Assembly (NCBI GenBank): GCA_947475165.1
Contig: CANJLD010000012.1
Coordinates: 1-64,000 of the forward strand
Direction of reading: 5' to 3'
Origin: Bacteroidota bacterium
GTDB taxonomy: Bacteria; Bacteroidota; Bacteroidia; Chitinophagales; LD1
Length of the DNA stretch: 64,000 nucleotides
Numbering within the stretch: position 1 is the stretch's first letter; every line of letters starts with the position of its first letter. Shown piece after piece: positions 25,499-35,285 of this stretch. The position numbers were made by a program, and so were the translations under genes. Under the pieces are notes generated by a model, which was not told where the DNA came from, searched no databases, and saw only the letters and a program-made list of their open reading frames with translations.

Positions 25499-25647
25499 TG
25501 GATAAATCTACATTATTTAATTTGCCTCTGTGCATTGCCTCCTACGCTGTGTGTTTTCCAATTGTCATAGTAATGTCATTTTTTCAGCGTAATGCAGTTT
25601 TTATGGAATGATGTGTTTAATTTCATCATACCTAAAACACTTTAACT

Positions 25648-26463
25648 ATGAGTAAGCAAATTCACATCCGCATTGCCAAGCCCTGCCACCAGAACTGGAA
25701 TGAAATGACCGCCAACGAACAAGGGGCGTTCTGCAAAAGTTGTAAGAAGAATGTAACCGACTTTACCAACAAAACCCAAAATGAAATCTACAACATAGTT
25801 GCCGGTGCAGAAGGTGAGGTATGCGGAAGGTTCTCTGCTTTCCAATTAGAGCAACCGGTGCGTAAAACGGAACTTAAAAACGGTGTGCTGAACTGGAGGG
25901 CAATTGCCGCAAGCCTGGCAGCTTTCTTTTCGTTTAATAAAGTATTTGCCACAGGCGATTTAGATACCATTCCTAAAAAAACATACACCATAAAATCTGC
26001 GCCCGAAGTGGTTATTACTGCAACAAAAGCTCCTGTTCTTATGAACGAAGTAGTATTGGGTAATATGACCATCGTTCCGGTTACAAATACCAATATAAGA
26101 GGTAAAGTAATTGAACAGGAGTCGAAAGAGCCAATAGCCTTTGCCCACATTTATTTAAAGAAAGCGCAGTTAGGCACAGCAAGCGATGAGAACGGAAATT
26201 TTCTATTGGCAATTGACCCGCTTATGTATAAAGACGATACGATAGTGGTTACTTACGTTGGTTTTGAAAGAGAAGAATTTGCGGTAGCACAATTCAAAAA
26301 CAATAAACCAATTGAGCTTAAAATGCGACCGGTTCAAATGATGGGAATAATGCAAGTAACTCGTGAAGTTCCGCAAATGGAAGAAGGAATAGATTTACGG
26401 CATACACCTCTTATTAATCTGCGAAACCAACACAGCGAGCGCATCCGGTGGAAGAGAGAGTGA
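25648..26463 (+). CDS. Carboxypeptidase-like regulatory-domain protein with N-terminal Cys motif
   Basis: The 271-aa protein begins with a motif common in Bacteroidota: CHQNWNEMTANEQGAFCKSCKKNVTDFTNKTQNEI, with four cysteines that may bind metal, then CGRFS..QL. A hydrophobic segment (WRAIAASLAAFFSF) is followed by a CarboxypepD_reg-like beta-sandwich (IRGKVIEQESKEPIAFAHIYLKKAQLGTASDENGNFLLAI). Such proteins are probably membrane anchored with the beta domain in the periplasm. The C-terminal 25 residues (LRHTPLINLRNQHSERIRW) look unusual. Function unknown. Confidence 0.85.
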   Translation: MSKQIHIRIAKPCHQNWNEMTANEQGAFCKSCKKNVTDFTNKTQNEIYNIVAGAEGEVCGRFSAFQLEQPVRKTELKNGVLNWRAIAASLAAFFSFNKVFATGDLDTIPKKTYTIKSAPEVVITATKAPVLMNEVVLGNMTIVPVTNTNIRGKVIEQESKEPIAFAHIYLKKAQLGTASDENGNFLLAIDPLMYKDDTIVVTYVGFEREEFAVAQFKNNKPIELKMRPVQMMGIMQVTREVPQMEEGIDLRHTPLINLRNQHSERIRWKRE

Positions 26464-26465
26464 AT

Positions 26466-27437
26466 TTACGCTTGCGGAATACTCTCTTCAATCGAAATTT
26501 CGAAAAGCCTTTCTAAAGAAATGCCCATGGCACGCGCCTGTTGAGGCACAATACTTTCTTCGCTTAAGCCCGGAATAGAGTTTACTTCAAGCATGTAGTA
26601 ATCGTTGCCTTTAATAATATAATCTATCCGGCACATGCCTTTAAAGTCGAGTTTCTTGTAGATGAAAGCAGAAGTTTCCTGAATTTTTTTGGCGAGCGCA
26701 GCATCAATTTCAGCCGGTGTTACTTCTTGTGAGTTGCCTTCATATTTAGCTTTGTAATCAAAAAACTCGCTCTTGGTTCTAATTTCGGTAAGCGGTAGTG
26801 TAGTCACCTTTCCATCAATGGTAATTACCCCGCAGGTGACTTCTGTTCCCTGAATAAACTCCTCTACCAATATTTCATCATCGTATTTAAACGCTTCTTC
26901 AATAGCCGCCTGCAAGTCTTCCTGCTTAGAAACTTTCGAAGCACCATAACTGGAACCGTTTTTATTTGGTTTTACAAAAGCGGGCATCGCAATTTCTGAT
27001 TTCTGATTTCTGACTTCTGATTTCTTTAATAGTTCTGCTTTAGCAGTTCTTATTCCAAGTGGCGCGAGATATTCTTTACAGCGAAGTTTATCAAAAGTAA
27101 GTGCTGCTTGTAACACACCACAAGCGTTGTAAGGAATTTTAAGCATATCAAAATAGCCTTGCAGTTTGCCATCCTCAGCCGGTGTACCGTGTATGGCAAT
27201 AAACACCGCATCAAAAACAATTTTATGTCCTTCAATAGAAAAAGTGAAATCGTTTTTATCAATGCAGATACGGGTAAGGTTGCCATGTTCTACCAGCCAG
27301 TCGCTGCCTTCAATTACAATTTTAAAAACATTGTATTTGTCTTTGTTCAGATGCTTGCAAACTACATCTGCACTTTTTAATGAAATTCCTTTTTCGCTGG
27401 CTTCGCCACCGGTTATTACGGCAATGTTCTTTTTCAT
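26466..27437 (-). CDS. ddl: D-alanine--D-alanine ligase
   Basis: A 323-aa ATP-grasp enzyme that joins two D-alanines for peptidoglycan. The N-terminal domain has AVITGGEASEKGISLKSA and AIHGTPAEDGKLQGYFDMLKIPYNACGV; the ATP-grasp part has FVKPNKNGSSYGASKV, EILVEEFIQGTEVTCGVI and GMCRIDYIIKGNDYYMLEVNSIPGLSEESIVPQQ, with the metal-binding E and N. A short stretch SEVRNQKSEI near residue 140 is encoded by a heptanucleotide tract and has no counterpart in typical Ddl. The frame stays open, so the enzyme is probably still active. Confidence 0.96.
   Translation of the reverse strand: MKKNIAVITGGEASEKGISLKSADVVCKHLNKDKYNVFKIVIEGSDWLVEHGNLTRICIDKNDFTFSIEGHKIVFDAVFIAIHGTPAEDGKLQGYFDMLKIPYNACGVLQAALTFDKLRCKEYLAPLGIRTAKAELLKKSEVRNQKSEIAMPAFVKPNKNGSSYGASKVSKQEDLQAAIEEAFKYDDEILVEEFIQGTEVTCGVITIDGKVTTLPLTEIRTKSEFFDYKAKYEGNSQEVTPAEIDAALAKKIQETSAFIYKKLDFKGMCRIDYIIKGNDYYMLEVNSIPGLSEESIVPQQARAMGISLERLFEISIEESIPQA
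26992..27026. repeat. Heptanucleotide tract inside ddl
   Basis: Five in-phase 7-nt units (three ATTTCTG, then ACTTCTG and ATTTCTT on the plus strand) lie within the coding sequence and encode a charged insert between two strands of the ligase. Confidence 0.85.
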
Positions 27438-27590
27438 AGTGTAAATAGTTAACGCGAATGAATTACTTTCTTACATCGTTTATGCTTGTTTCTTTTCAAC
27501 AAACCGAACAATTCTATTTTCGTGCATCGAAAAAAAGACAAACCCCTCTAACATCTCCCCTAAAAGGGAGACTTAAATACAAGAATACAT

Positions 27591-28601
27591 ATGGAAGAAA
27601 GAGTTAGAAATTTAGTGGCGTTAGGAAAACGTTTAAGCCAATCGGAAGAAGTAATAGAGAAAATAGCCACTGCCGCAAACAGAAATCCCTGGTTTGTGCC
27701 GCGTTTTGTAGCCTCTGCTTTTGATGCCATTACCAAAGAAATGCTGGATGAAAGAAAGCTTAATGAATGGCTAAAGAAGTATGAATTGAAGCCGGTCAGC
27801 AAAACCATCGGGTTAATCTTTGCCGGTAACATTCCTCTTGTTGGCTTTCACGATTTTTTGTGCTGCTACGTGGCGGGCTGTAACATGAAGATTAAACTCT
27901 CTTCAAAAGACGATGACCTTTTTCTCTTCGTATTAAAACAACTTACCCAAATTGACCCGACTGTAAAAGACAGAGTAGAAATAGTTGAAAAGCTGAAAGA
28001 TTACGATGCAGTAATAGCCACCGGCAGCGATAATACGAATCGCTATTTTGAATATTATTTCCGCAATCATCCAAAAATTCTTCGTAAGAACAGAAACTCC
28101 ATTGCCATCCTCACCGGTGAAGAAACGGATAGTGAATTGGAGAAATTAGCTGATGATGTGTTTATGTATTTCGGTTTCGGCTGCCGCAATGTTTCTAAAC
28201 TATATGTGCCCACCGGTTACGATTTAACGCAACTCTTCCCTGCCTTCGAAAAGAGCTACAAGTGGCTGCACAACCACAACAAGTTCATGAACAACTACGA
28301 TTATAACCGAACTTTGCTCATGCTCAACAAGGCTCCGCACTTAGCCAACGAGTTTTTAATGCTGGTAGAGAACCCATCTATTGCATCTTCCATCGGCACG
28401 CTCAATTATTCTTTCTGGCACGATGAGAAAGTATTGAACTCTCACTTACAACAGAATGCAGAAAAAATTCAATGCGTTGTTTCAAAACAACCCGAGCGGT
28501 GGAACGTAAACTCATCTGTAGCATTTGGAGAAGCCCAACAACCCCAGTTATGGGATTATGCTGACGGAACTGACACTCTTGAATTTTTGTTGAGTTTATA
28601 G
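27591..28601 (+). CDS. LuxC-family acyl-CoA reductase
   Basis: A 336-aa protein of the acyl-CoA reductase (LuxC) family, with FAGNIPLVGFHDFLCCYVAGCNMKIKLSSKDD, ATGSDNTNRYFEYYF, RNRNSIAILTGEET-like segment and FGFGCRNVSKLYVP containing the catalytic cysteine. It reduces an acyl-CoA to an aldehyde with NAD(P)H. No other lux-type gene is near, so a luminescence role is not suggested. The first ATG at 27591 gives a normal N-terminus. Confidence 0.9.
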   Translation: MEERVRNLVALGKRLSQSEEVIEKIATAANRNPWFVPRFVASAFDAITKEMLDERKLNEWLKKYELKPVSKTIGLIFAGNIPLVGFHDFLCCYVAGCNMKIKLSSKDDDLFLFVLKQLTQIDPTVKDRVEIVEKLKDYDAVIATGSDNTNRYFEYYFRNHPKILRKNRNSIAILTGEETDSELEKLADDVFMYFGFGCRNVSKLYVPTGYDLTQLFPAFEKSYKWLHNHNKFMNNYDYNRTLLMLNKAPHLANEFLMLVENPSIASSIGTLNYSFWHDEKVLNSHLQQNAEKIQCVVSKQPERWNVNSSVAFGEAQQPQLWDYADGTDTLEFLLSL

Positions 28602-28727
28602 CTTAAACGTGTGGATAAACAAAACGTTAAGGTTCTCGTTTACAGTTGTATAACCAGATAAAATTTCTTTATTTTGAATGATATTTTATTTTACTTTCGA
28701 ACCTCTTAAAAAAAACAGAAGCTAAAA

Positions 28728-30455
28728 ATGAAAAACCTGTACACTTGTTTTCTATTGTTTTTTGTTGTTGCCACTCAGGCGCAAACACCTTTTCAAAGAG
28801 TTTATACCATACTCAACACTAAATGTCAGAACAGTACTTGTCATAGTGCGACTGCACTTGATGCATCTGCATTGCTGAGATTTGATGGAGATAAAGATGC
28901 AGTTCACGCAGCACTATTCAATGTTCCTGCAACTAACGCAAGTTCAGTAGCAAAAAGCGAGAAACTTGTTAAACAACAACATCCTTATTACAGTTTTCTA
29001 CTTCGCAAAGTTGCCGGTGCATCGTTCGATGCAGACTTAGCACTTGATGCTAATGAAGGTCTCCTAATGACAGATACAGGTGGTCAGCAATTAAGCAATA
29101 AAGAAATTGAGTTTATCCGCCAATGGATTACTTTCGGAGCCAAGAAAACATATTCAGGGAATGAGCCGCAGCCAAATTGGGGTCTTGTAAATCAGTTTTA
29201 CGATTCTTTAGCAGCAAACGGCATTAATCGTTTTTTACCTAAGCCACCAAAACCTGCAGCCGGAACAGGTATTCAATTGCGCATGGGTCCTATCTTCTTG
29301 CCTATTACCGGTGAAATTGAACAAGAGTATTGCCAACAACAAGAAGTTAATTTCCCATCACTTCCCGAGGTATACCAAATTGATGGCTTTATGAATCAGC
29401 AGTCGCATCACTTCCTTTTGTTTAAATATATAGATACAGCTGCTGCAAAAAATTCAAATGCATCTAATGTCAACAACCTTTCAAAAGTTACGATTGTTGG
29501 AAATACCTCGTTTGATGGCGACAAAGACTTAACGGCTTCATGGCAAAACGATGCTAACCTGGTATTACCTACAGGTACCGCTCTGTTTTGGGATAAGAAA
29601 ACTGTTTTAGATATGAATTATCATATCAAGAATTTCAATGCATCGTTTGTTCTTCCTTGCGATTTTTATTTTAATGTTTATTACAAAACAAGAAGTGCTT
29701 CTACTATTGAAATGAAATCTCAGCTTTCACAAAAGATTGCTATCTTTCTTCCAACCGGTGTATCTACCAGTACTTACCCTGACCCTGCAAATGGTTTCCT
29801 GCAAGGTACCAAATATTTATGGATGGTTGCAGGACACACGCATGAGTGGGGAACGAGTTTCGATTTATACCAAAAAAATACGCAAGGTGTTACCGGTACC
29901 GATAAAATATATGATGGCGCAGGTCTTGAAACAAATAACGGTTCTTACTACGATAATAGCTTAGGCTACTGGGACTGGCATCACCCACCTATCGAATACT
30001 GGCCAAATCTTTTCCCAATAGATTTTGGTGGTAACCACAATGCCGGTATAGTTTCTAAGGCAACTTATAACAACACCACCGGCAGTTTCCTTGGTTTTAG
30101 CACACAAACTAACGGAGAAATGCAATTGTGGTATTATATGTATACAGATATGCCACTTTCAACATCAACTGCTATAAACGATAACAACAGCAAGGGAATT
30201 CACTTTGAAGTAATGCCAAACCCGATGAATAACAACGGTAAATTGGTTTACACTTTAGAAAAAGCAGCTAAAGTTGAATCGAGCATATTGGATGTTACCG
30301 GTAAGTTGGTGGCTAACATGAGTTCAGAAACTGAAAGCGAAGGCATGCATGAAATTGCGATTGGCAACAGAGAAAAACTTGCTTCGGGTATTTACTTTGC
30401 TAAGTTGTCTATTGATGGAATTGTTTACACTAAGAAATTTATTGTAACAGAATAA
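28728..30455 (+). CDS. Secreted copper-monooxygenase-like protein with cytochrome-like N-terminus and T9SS domain
   Basis: A 575-aa protein with signal peptide (MKNLYTCFLLFFVVATQAQ). Residues about 25-140 resemble the planctomycete cytochrome C type, but the only Cys motif is CQNSTCH, which is C-x4-CH and not a normal heme site. The middle is like copper type II ascorbate-dependent monooxygenases, with histidines in NQQSHHFLLFKYI, MNYHIKNFNAS and GHTHEWG. The end (FEVMPNPMNNNGKLVY ... LASGIYFAKLSIDG) is a type A T9SS domain. It begins a module with DUF1800 and DUF1501 genes. Enzyme activity is inferred. Confidence 0.8.
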   Translation: MKNLYTCFLLFFVVATQAQTPFQRVYTILNTKCQNSTCHSATALDASALLRFDGDKDAVHAALFNVPATNASSVAKSEKLVKQQHPYYSFLLRKVAGASFDADLALDANEGLLMTDTGGQQLSNKEIEFIRQWITFGAKKTYSGNEPQPNWGLVNQFYDSLAANGINRFLPKPPKPAAGTGIQLRMGPIFLPITGEIEQEYCQQQEVNFPSLPEVYQIDGFMNQQSHHFLLFKYIDTAAAKNSNASNVNNLSKVTIVGNTSFDGDKDLTASWQNDANLVLPTGTALFWDKKTVLDMNYHIKNFNASFVLPCDFYFNVYYKTRSASTIEMKSQLSQKIAIFLPTGVSTSTYPDPANGFLQGTKYLWMVAGHTHEWGTSFDLYQKNTQGVTGTDKIYDGAGLETNNGSYYDNSLGYWDWHHPPIEYWPNLFPIDFGGNHNAGIVSKATYNNTTGSFLGFSTQTNGEMQLWYYMYTDMPLSTSTAINDNNSKGIHFEVMPNPMNNNGKLVYTLEKAAKVESSILDVTGKLVANMSSETESEGMHEIAIGNREKLASGIYFAKLSIDGIVYTKKFIVTE

Positions 30456-30473
30456 GAATCTGTTAAGCGAGAT

Positions 30474-30507
30474 AAAAAAGGGGACGAAGCAATTCATCCC
30501 CTTTTTT
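30474..30507 (+). terminator. Rho-independent terminator
   Basis: AAAAAAGGGG pairs with CCCCTTTTTT around a 14-base loop, with a T run, 18 bp after the stop of the copper-monooxygenase-like gene. Confidence 0.85.
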
Positions 30508-30600
30508 TATTTTCAGCATTGATGAAAAATATATTGCATCTAGGTTAAACTTTCTTTTTACTTTTCAGTCATCATCCAGTCCTTCTTAATAATTCCTGAT

Positions 30601-32317
30601 ATGAAACAAATTAAACGCTCTGAGTTTCTTGGCAATGTTTCCGAAAGTGCTTTCGCTTCCGAAAAAGTAAATGTGCATGAAGCACCGGTGAATGAATTTG
30701 CCAATAAAACCTTGCCACATTTCAGTAGCCGATCTAATACCACGCTAAATCCCTACACAGGAACATTCGGCAATACCGAGCTTTCGCATTTAATTAGAAG
30801 AACTTTGTTTGGAGTTACTAAAGCAGACTTAACTGCTTTTTCAGGAATGACGCTTGATCAGGTGCTTACTGCCTTGCTTACTGCATCTGCAACTCCTACG
30901 CCACCCTTAAATGCCTACAACGATGCAAATTTTACGGATGCAGATATTCCGACAGGACAAACCTGGATAAATGCCTTAGGTAACGCAAATAGTGTAAACG
31001 CAAACAACCGCAGAAAGGGGAGTTTTAAATTCTGGTGGATTGGATTGATGATTAATCAGGAACGAAATCTTACCGAGAAAATGACACTCTTCTGGCATAA
31101 TCATTTTGCCACTCAGGTAAATGTATTTGGCGATGCGCGTTACGCTTATAAACATCATGCTATGCTTCGCGCAAATGCACTTGGAAATTTTAAAACGCTT
31201 ACACGATTAGTCACAACCGACCCTGCAATGTTGGTTTACCTCAATGGAAATACCAACACCAAGAACGCACCAAACGAAAATTACGGACGTGAATTACAGG
31301 AGCTTTTCACAGTAGGTAAAAATCCGCAACAGTATACGGAAGATGATGTGAAAGCAGCAGCAAAAGTGCTCACTGGTTGGAAAATTGACAGCAATGCTAT
31401 TACCCCATACTTCGATAGTAACAAACACGATACAAACGATAAAGTATTTTCTGCTTTTTATAATAATACAACCATCACCGGACAAAGCGGAGCAAATGGT
31501 GCACTGGAAACCGATCATTTGATAGATATGGTATTTACATCGAACGAAGCCGCAAAAAACTATTAGCCGAAAGCTGTATCGCTGGTTTGTTTATTATGTA
31601 ATAGATACTCAGGTAGAAACAGACATTATTATTCCAATGGCTGATTTAATAACTCAAAACAACTGGGATATTGTTCCTGCCTTGCGCGCGTTATTAAAGA
31701 GCGAACATTTTTTTGATGTGCTGAATATGGGATGCCATATTAAGAATCCGATTGACCATGTAGTTGGAACTTGCAGACAATTCAATATTGCTTTCCCAAA
31801 TTCATCTAACCTGCCCGACCAATATGATGGCTGGAAAATTATCTGGGGTTTTCTTTATACATTAACTATGGAGCCCGGTGAACCACCCAACGTGGCTGGA
31901 TGGTCTGCCTACTATCAGGAGCCACAGTTTCATGAATTGTGGATTAACAGCGATACACTTCCTTCGCGCAATCAAATGACGGATGTGCTTGCAGCTACAA
32001 ATGGCCACACACAGTATGGAGTGAATCTGAAAATTGATTTGATAGCTTTCGCGCAACAGTTTTCCAATCCCGGTGACCCGAATGTTTTAATTGCGGATAG
32101 TGCAGCACTTCTTAGCCCAAATGATATTGGTGCTACGCAAACTGCATTTCTTAAAACAATTCTTTTATCGAACCAAAGCGCAGATTACTACTGGACTAAT
32201 GCATGGGATCAGTATATCAACAACCCCACCAATACAAGCTATAAGGCAACCGTAGAAACACGGTTACGTTCAATGTATACTTATTTAATGGACATGGCAG
32301 AGTATCAATTAATTTAA
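30601..32317 (+). pseudogene. DUF1800 protein, frame broken by one extra A
   Basis: The first frame (30601-31566) has the N-terminal part of a DUF1800 protein (LSHLIRRTLFGVTKADLTAFSGMTLDQVL, MTLFWHNHFATQ, PNENYGRELQELFTVG). It ends at TAG just after a run of six A at 31554-31559. Removing one A joins it to the next frame, TISRKLYRWFVYYVIDTQVE, then the known C-terminal part (IVPALRALLKSEHFFD, GWKIIWGFLYTLTMEPGEPPNVAGWSAY) ending at 32317. DUF1800 proteins occur next to DUF1501 and are exported; their role is unclear. A sequencing error and a true mutation are both possible. Confidence 0.88.
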
Positions 32318-32337
32318 GAGAAGAAAAAGCAATTCGC

Positions 32338-33921
32338 ATGAAAAGAAAACAATTCATTAAACGTGCACTACCGGTAGCTACTCTCCCATTCTTAATCAAC
32401 GGGCTTTCATTTAAAGCATTTGGGCAAGGAAGTGCTTTCGAACAAATGATTCGCTCCGCTACACAAACCGATCGAGTACTGGTGTTGATTCAATTGAATG
32501 GTGGTAACGATGGTTTGAATACCATAATTCCGCTTGACCAGTATTCTGCATTATCAGCAGCGCGTTCTAATATTCTTATCAATCAAAATTTGGTTTTGGC
32601 TTTAAATGGAACAACTGCTACTGGTTTGCATCCTTCCTTAACCGGTATTCAGAATTTATACAACGACCAGAAAGTTGCTATTGTGCAAGGAGTTAGTTAT
32701 CCTAATCCAAGTTTCTCGCATTTTCGTGCTACAGATATTTGGTTGACAGCTTCTGATTCTTCGCAAACTTTAAACTCCGGTTGGGTGGGAAGGTTTTTAG
32801 ACCAGGAGTATCCGGGTTATCCCACCGGTTATCCAAACGCAACTGACCCGGACCCGCTTGCCTTACAAATAGGGAATGTTGTTTCCTCTGCCTTGCAGGG
32901 ACCTTCGGTAGGAATGGGAATCGCTATTACTTCTTCTTCTAATTTTTATCAGCTAACAACAGGCAATTACGACTCTGCACCAAATACACCGGCAGGACAT
33001 GAACTTAGTTTTATTCGCGCAACATCCATTCAAACCCAACAATATGCTACCGTGATAAAAAATGCTGCGTTGGCACAATCGAATCTTTCTACACTTTATC
33101 CCACAGCAGGAACAAATTCATTGGCTGACCAACTAAAAATAGTTGCGCAATTGATTGGTGGCGGCTTACAAACAAGAGTTTACATGTGTAATCTTGGAGG
33201 ATTCGATACGCACAACTCACAGGTAGCGGCTACCGGTGGAACAGAAACCGGTGACCATGCAGATTTGCTGAAGAAAATTTCAGATGCTGTTGCTGCATTT
33301 GAAGATGACATTTCGCTGATGGGTCAGCAGGATAGAGTAATAGGAATGACTTTTTCTGAATTTGGAAGAAGAATACAATCGAATGCAAGTTTAGGAACAG
33401 ACCACGGTTCATCGTTACCGGTTATTCTTTTCGGCAGCAAAGTGAAAGGAGGTTTAGTAGGAACAAATCCTGTTATTCCTGCCAATGCTACAGCCAACGA
33501 TAATCTACCTATGCAATTTGATTTCCGTTCTATCTACACTTCTATTCTTAAAAACTGGTTTTGTATACCGGATAGCGAAGTGAGTGCGGCTATGCTTCAA
33601 AACTTCCAAACGCTTGATTTGTTTAATACAAGTTGCGCCACTGCGGTAAACGAAGTAAGTGGAAATGAAAACGATATACTTCGCAACTATCCGAACCCTG
33701 CTAACAGTTCTACCATCATAGAGTTTCAAAACAGTGGTGGAAATATTCAACTAAAGTTGTATGATGAAGTGGGACGGGAAATTGAAACCATTGCAGAAGG
33801 AAGTTACACACCAGGAATTTACCGTACTGAACTCAATACTCAGCAACTCGAAAAAGGAATTTATTTCTATACACTTCGGGAAGGTGAAAAGAAATTTACC
33901 AAGCGGTTGTTAGTGATGTAA
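32338..33921 (+). CDS. DUF1501 protein with T9SS sorting domain
   Basis: A 527-aa protein with an N-terminal export signal (MKRKQFIKRALPVATLPFLINGLSF) and the DUF1501 alkaline-phosphatase-like fold: VLIQLNGGNDGLNTIIPLDQY, SHFRATDIWLTAS, LGGFDTHNSQ, and RVIGMTFSEFGRRIQSNASLGTDHGSSLPVILFG. It ends in a type A T9SS sorting domain (LRNYPNPANSSTIIEF ... LEKGIYFYTLREG). The DUF1800-DUF1501 pair is a standard two-gene unit in Bacteroidota and Planctomycetota; biochemical role not known. Confidence 0.94.
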   Translation: MKRKQFIKRALPVATLPFLINGLSFKAFGQGSAFEQMIRSATQTDRVLVLIQLNGGNDGLNTIIPLDQYSALSAARSNILINQNLVLALNGTTATGLHPSLTGIQNLYNDQKVAIVQGVSYPNPSFSHFRATDIWLTASDSSQTLNSGWVGRFLDQEYPGYPTGYPNATDPDPLALQIGNVVSSALQGPSVGMGIAITSSSNFYQLTTGNYDSAPNTPAGHELSFIRATSIQTQQYATVIKNAALAQSNLSTLYPTAGTNSLADQLKIVAQLIGGGLQTRVYMCNLGGFDTHNSQVAATGGTETGDHADLLKKISDAVAAFEDDISLMGQQDRVIGMTFSEFGRRIQSNASLGTDHGSSLPVILFGSKVKGGLVGTNPVIPANATANDNLPMQFDFRSIYTSILKNWFCIPDSEVSAAMLQNFQTLDLFNTSCATAVNEVSGNENDILRNYPNPANSSTIIEFQNSGGNIQLKLYDEVGREIETIAEGSYTPGIYRTELNTQQLEKGIYFYTLREGEKKFTKRLLVM

Positions 33922-33976
33922 AGGATAATTGCACATCAATCCTATTATCAGATTTAAGTTTACTTACATTAAAAAT

Positions 33977-34567
33977 TTAACCGGTAAGTATCTCTCTGCT
34001 TCTGTTTCCTTCATTAAAAATTAAATCAAGCGCACAGAGGTTTGAAATAAAACCATTTCGTTCTTCAAATACCTGATAATACTTTAAGGTAGATGAACTT
34101 TCATCTGCCCGGAAATCAATTCCATCGGGCAGTTCTTTTTGATATTCTGCTGTTAGCTGAAACTCTTTCTTTAGCTTAAGAACCAACAAGGTTGTTTTGT
34201 GCAACTCAAGATTGAAGCCGAAAAGAAACTCAAACTCTTTTTCATAGAACGGTTCAAACTTATCTGCATAGAATTCGAAGAAAGGTGCGCTGCCATAAGC
34301 AGAACGGATTGCCTGCCAGTGTTTCTTCTGCCAGTTCTCTTTGTATGATATTCTAACCTCTTTATAAAGCAGATGGTGGTCTCTGCCGCCAATAAGCGGA
34401 ATGGTTAGTATTTGTTTTCCGTTAGCTCCAGCTATTTCGCACCGGTTGCGGCAGGTTGACTTTACAAAGTTTTCTTCGCGCTCAATAAAAACAGATTCGT
34501 GCTTTGCAAAGCTTTGCAGCCAGCTAATGTTGGGTAAGTATGGTAGATAAAGAAGCGCGGATGTCAT
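33977..34567 (-). CDS. WbqC-like family protein
   Basis: A 196-aa protein with the WbqC family start (LLYLPYLPNISWLQSFAKHESVFIE, then FVKSTCRNRCEIAGANGKQILTIPLIGG) and the WxxxHWQAIRSAYGSAPFFEFYAD segment, which is diagnostic. WbqC proteins are linked to polysaccharide or amino-sugar biosynthesis in some gene clusters, but the activity is not established. The trmN6-like gene ends 4 bp before its start; the two are likely one transcript. Many Bacteroidota pair WbqC with signal peptidase genes, not seen here. Confidence 0.9.
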   Translation of the reverse strand: MTSALLYLPYLPNISWLQSFAKHESVFIEREENFVKSTCRNRCEIAGANGKQILTIPLIGGRDHHLLYKEVRISYKENWQKKHWQAIRSAYGSAPFFEFYADKFEPFYEKEFEFLFGFNLELHKTTLLVLKLKKEFQLTAEYQKELPDGIDFRADESSSTLKYYQVFEERNGFISNLCALDLIFNEGNRSREILTG

Positions 34568-34570
34568 GTT

Positions 34571-35269
34571 CTAAAACTTCAAATAAAACTCTTTCGTAAG
34601 TTCTTTATACGGTTGGGTAAAGTTTCCTTTCTCATCTTGAATTTCGATTGTTTGCTTAAACACCCGTGGCACGGGTAATCTTGATAGTTCAATCAATGCG
34701 AGGTATGGATTCTTTCCTTTTACCGCAGTTACTTCAGTAAGCTTTGCTACAAATAGTTTCTCCTCTTCTGCTAACACTTCAAACATTTTAAAATTAAAAA
34801 CAGGAATCACTAAAAAGGCTTTACCGGTTGCTGATAGCAACCGGCTTATTCCTTCTAGCAGTTCTTCATAAGTTAAAGCAACGCTGTGTTTGGCAATATT
34901 CTTTTGATGATTGTCTGTTTTGAAATCATCGACAAAGTAAGGTGGGTTGGAGATGATAGTGTCATACTTCTTAGCTGTAGAAAAATCCTGTAAAGAAGAA
35001 TGTGTTGCATCTAACCTATCGCGCCACACACTTTGCTTAAAATTATCTTTCGCTTGCTTAAAAGCATCTTCATCTATATCAATAGCATCAATAATTGTCT
35101 CGCTATTTTTCTGCGCCATCATTAAAGCTATTACACCGGTACCGGTGCCTATGTCGAGGATGAATTTAGCTCCGCTCACTTCAGCCCATGCGCCAAGTAA
35201 CACACCATCGGTGTTTACTTTCATGGCGCATTTATCTTGCGATACGGTAAATTGTTTAAAACGAAACAT
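34571..35269 (-). CDS. tRNA1(Val) (adenine-N6)-methyltransferase family protein
   Basis: A class I SAM-dependent methyltransferase. I choose the ATG at 35269 (MFRFKQFTVSQDKCAMKVNTDGVLLGAWAEV), the normal start of the family; the open frame begins nine codons earlier. Motif I is ILDIGTGTGVIALMMAQ, acidic motif II IDAIDIDEDAF, and the catalytic NPPY is in DTIISNPPYFVDDF. This fits TrmN6/YfiC, which methylates adenosine 37 in tRNA-Val. The WbqC gene follows directly. Confidence 0.93.
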   Translation of the reverse strand: MFRFKQFTVSQDKCAMKVNTDGVLLGAWAEVSGAKFILDIGTGTGVIALMMAQKNSETIIDAIDIDEDAFKQAKDNFKQSVWRDRLDATHSSLQDFSTAKKYDTIISNPPYFVDDFKTDNHQKNIAKHSVALTYEELLEGISRLLSATGKAFLVIPVFNFKMFEVLAEEEKLFVAKLTEVTAVKGKNPYLALIELSRLPVPRVFKQTIEIQDEKGNFTQPYKELTKEFYLKF

Positions 35270-35285
35270 GGGGCATAAATAAAAT

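Noticed and set aside
27545-27575. Small hairpin CTCCCCTAAAAGGGAG before the LuxC-type gene as an operator
   Set aside because: This is a common intergenic hairpin type in Bacteroidota and nothing ties it to regulation of this gene.
28610-28618. Perfect DnaA box TGTGGATAA
   Set aside because: Single copy without a cluster; one such 9-mer is expected by chance about every 130 kb on two strands, so it is weak evidence for an origin.
31553-31560. Programmed -1 frameshift at A AAA AAC in the DUF1800 gene
   Set aside because: The heptamer is in the right phase, but the -1 frame ends after 13 codons; the conserved continuation needs a +1 shift.
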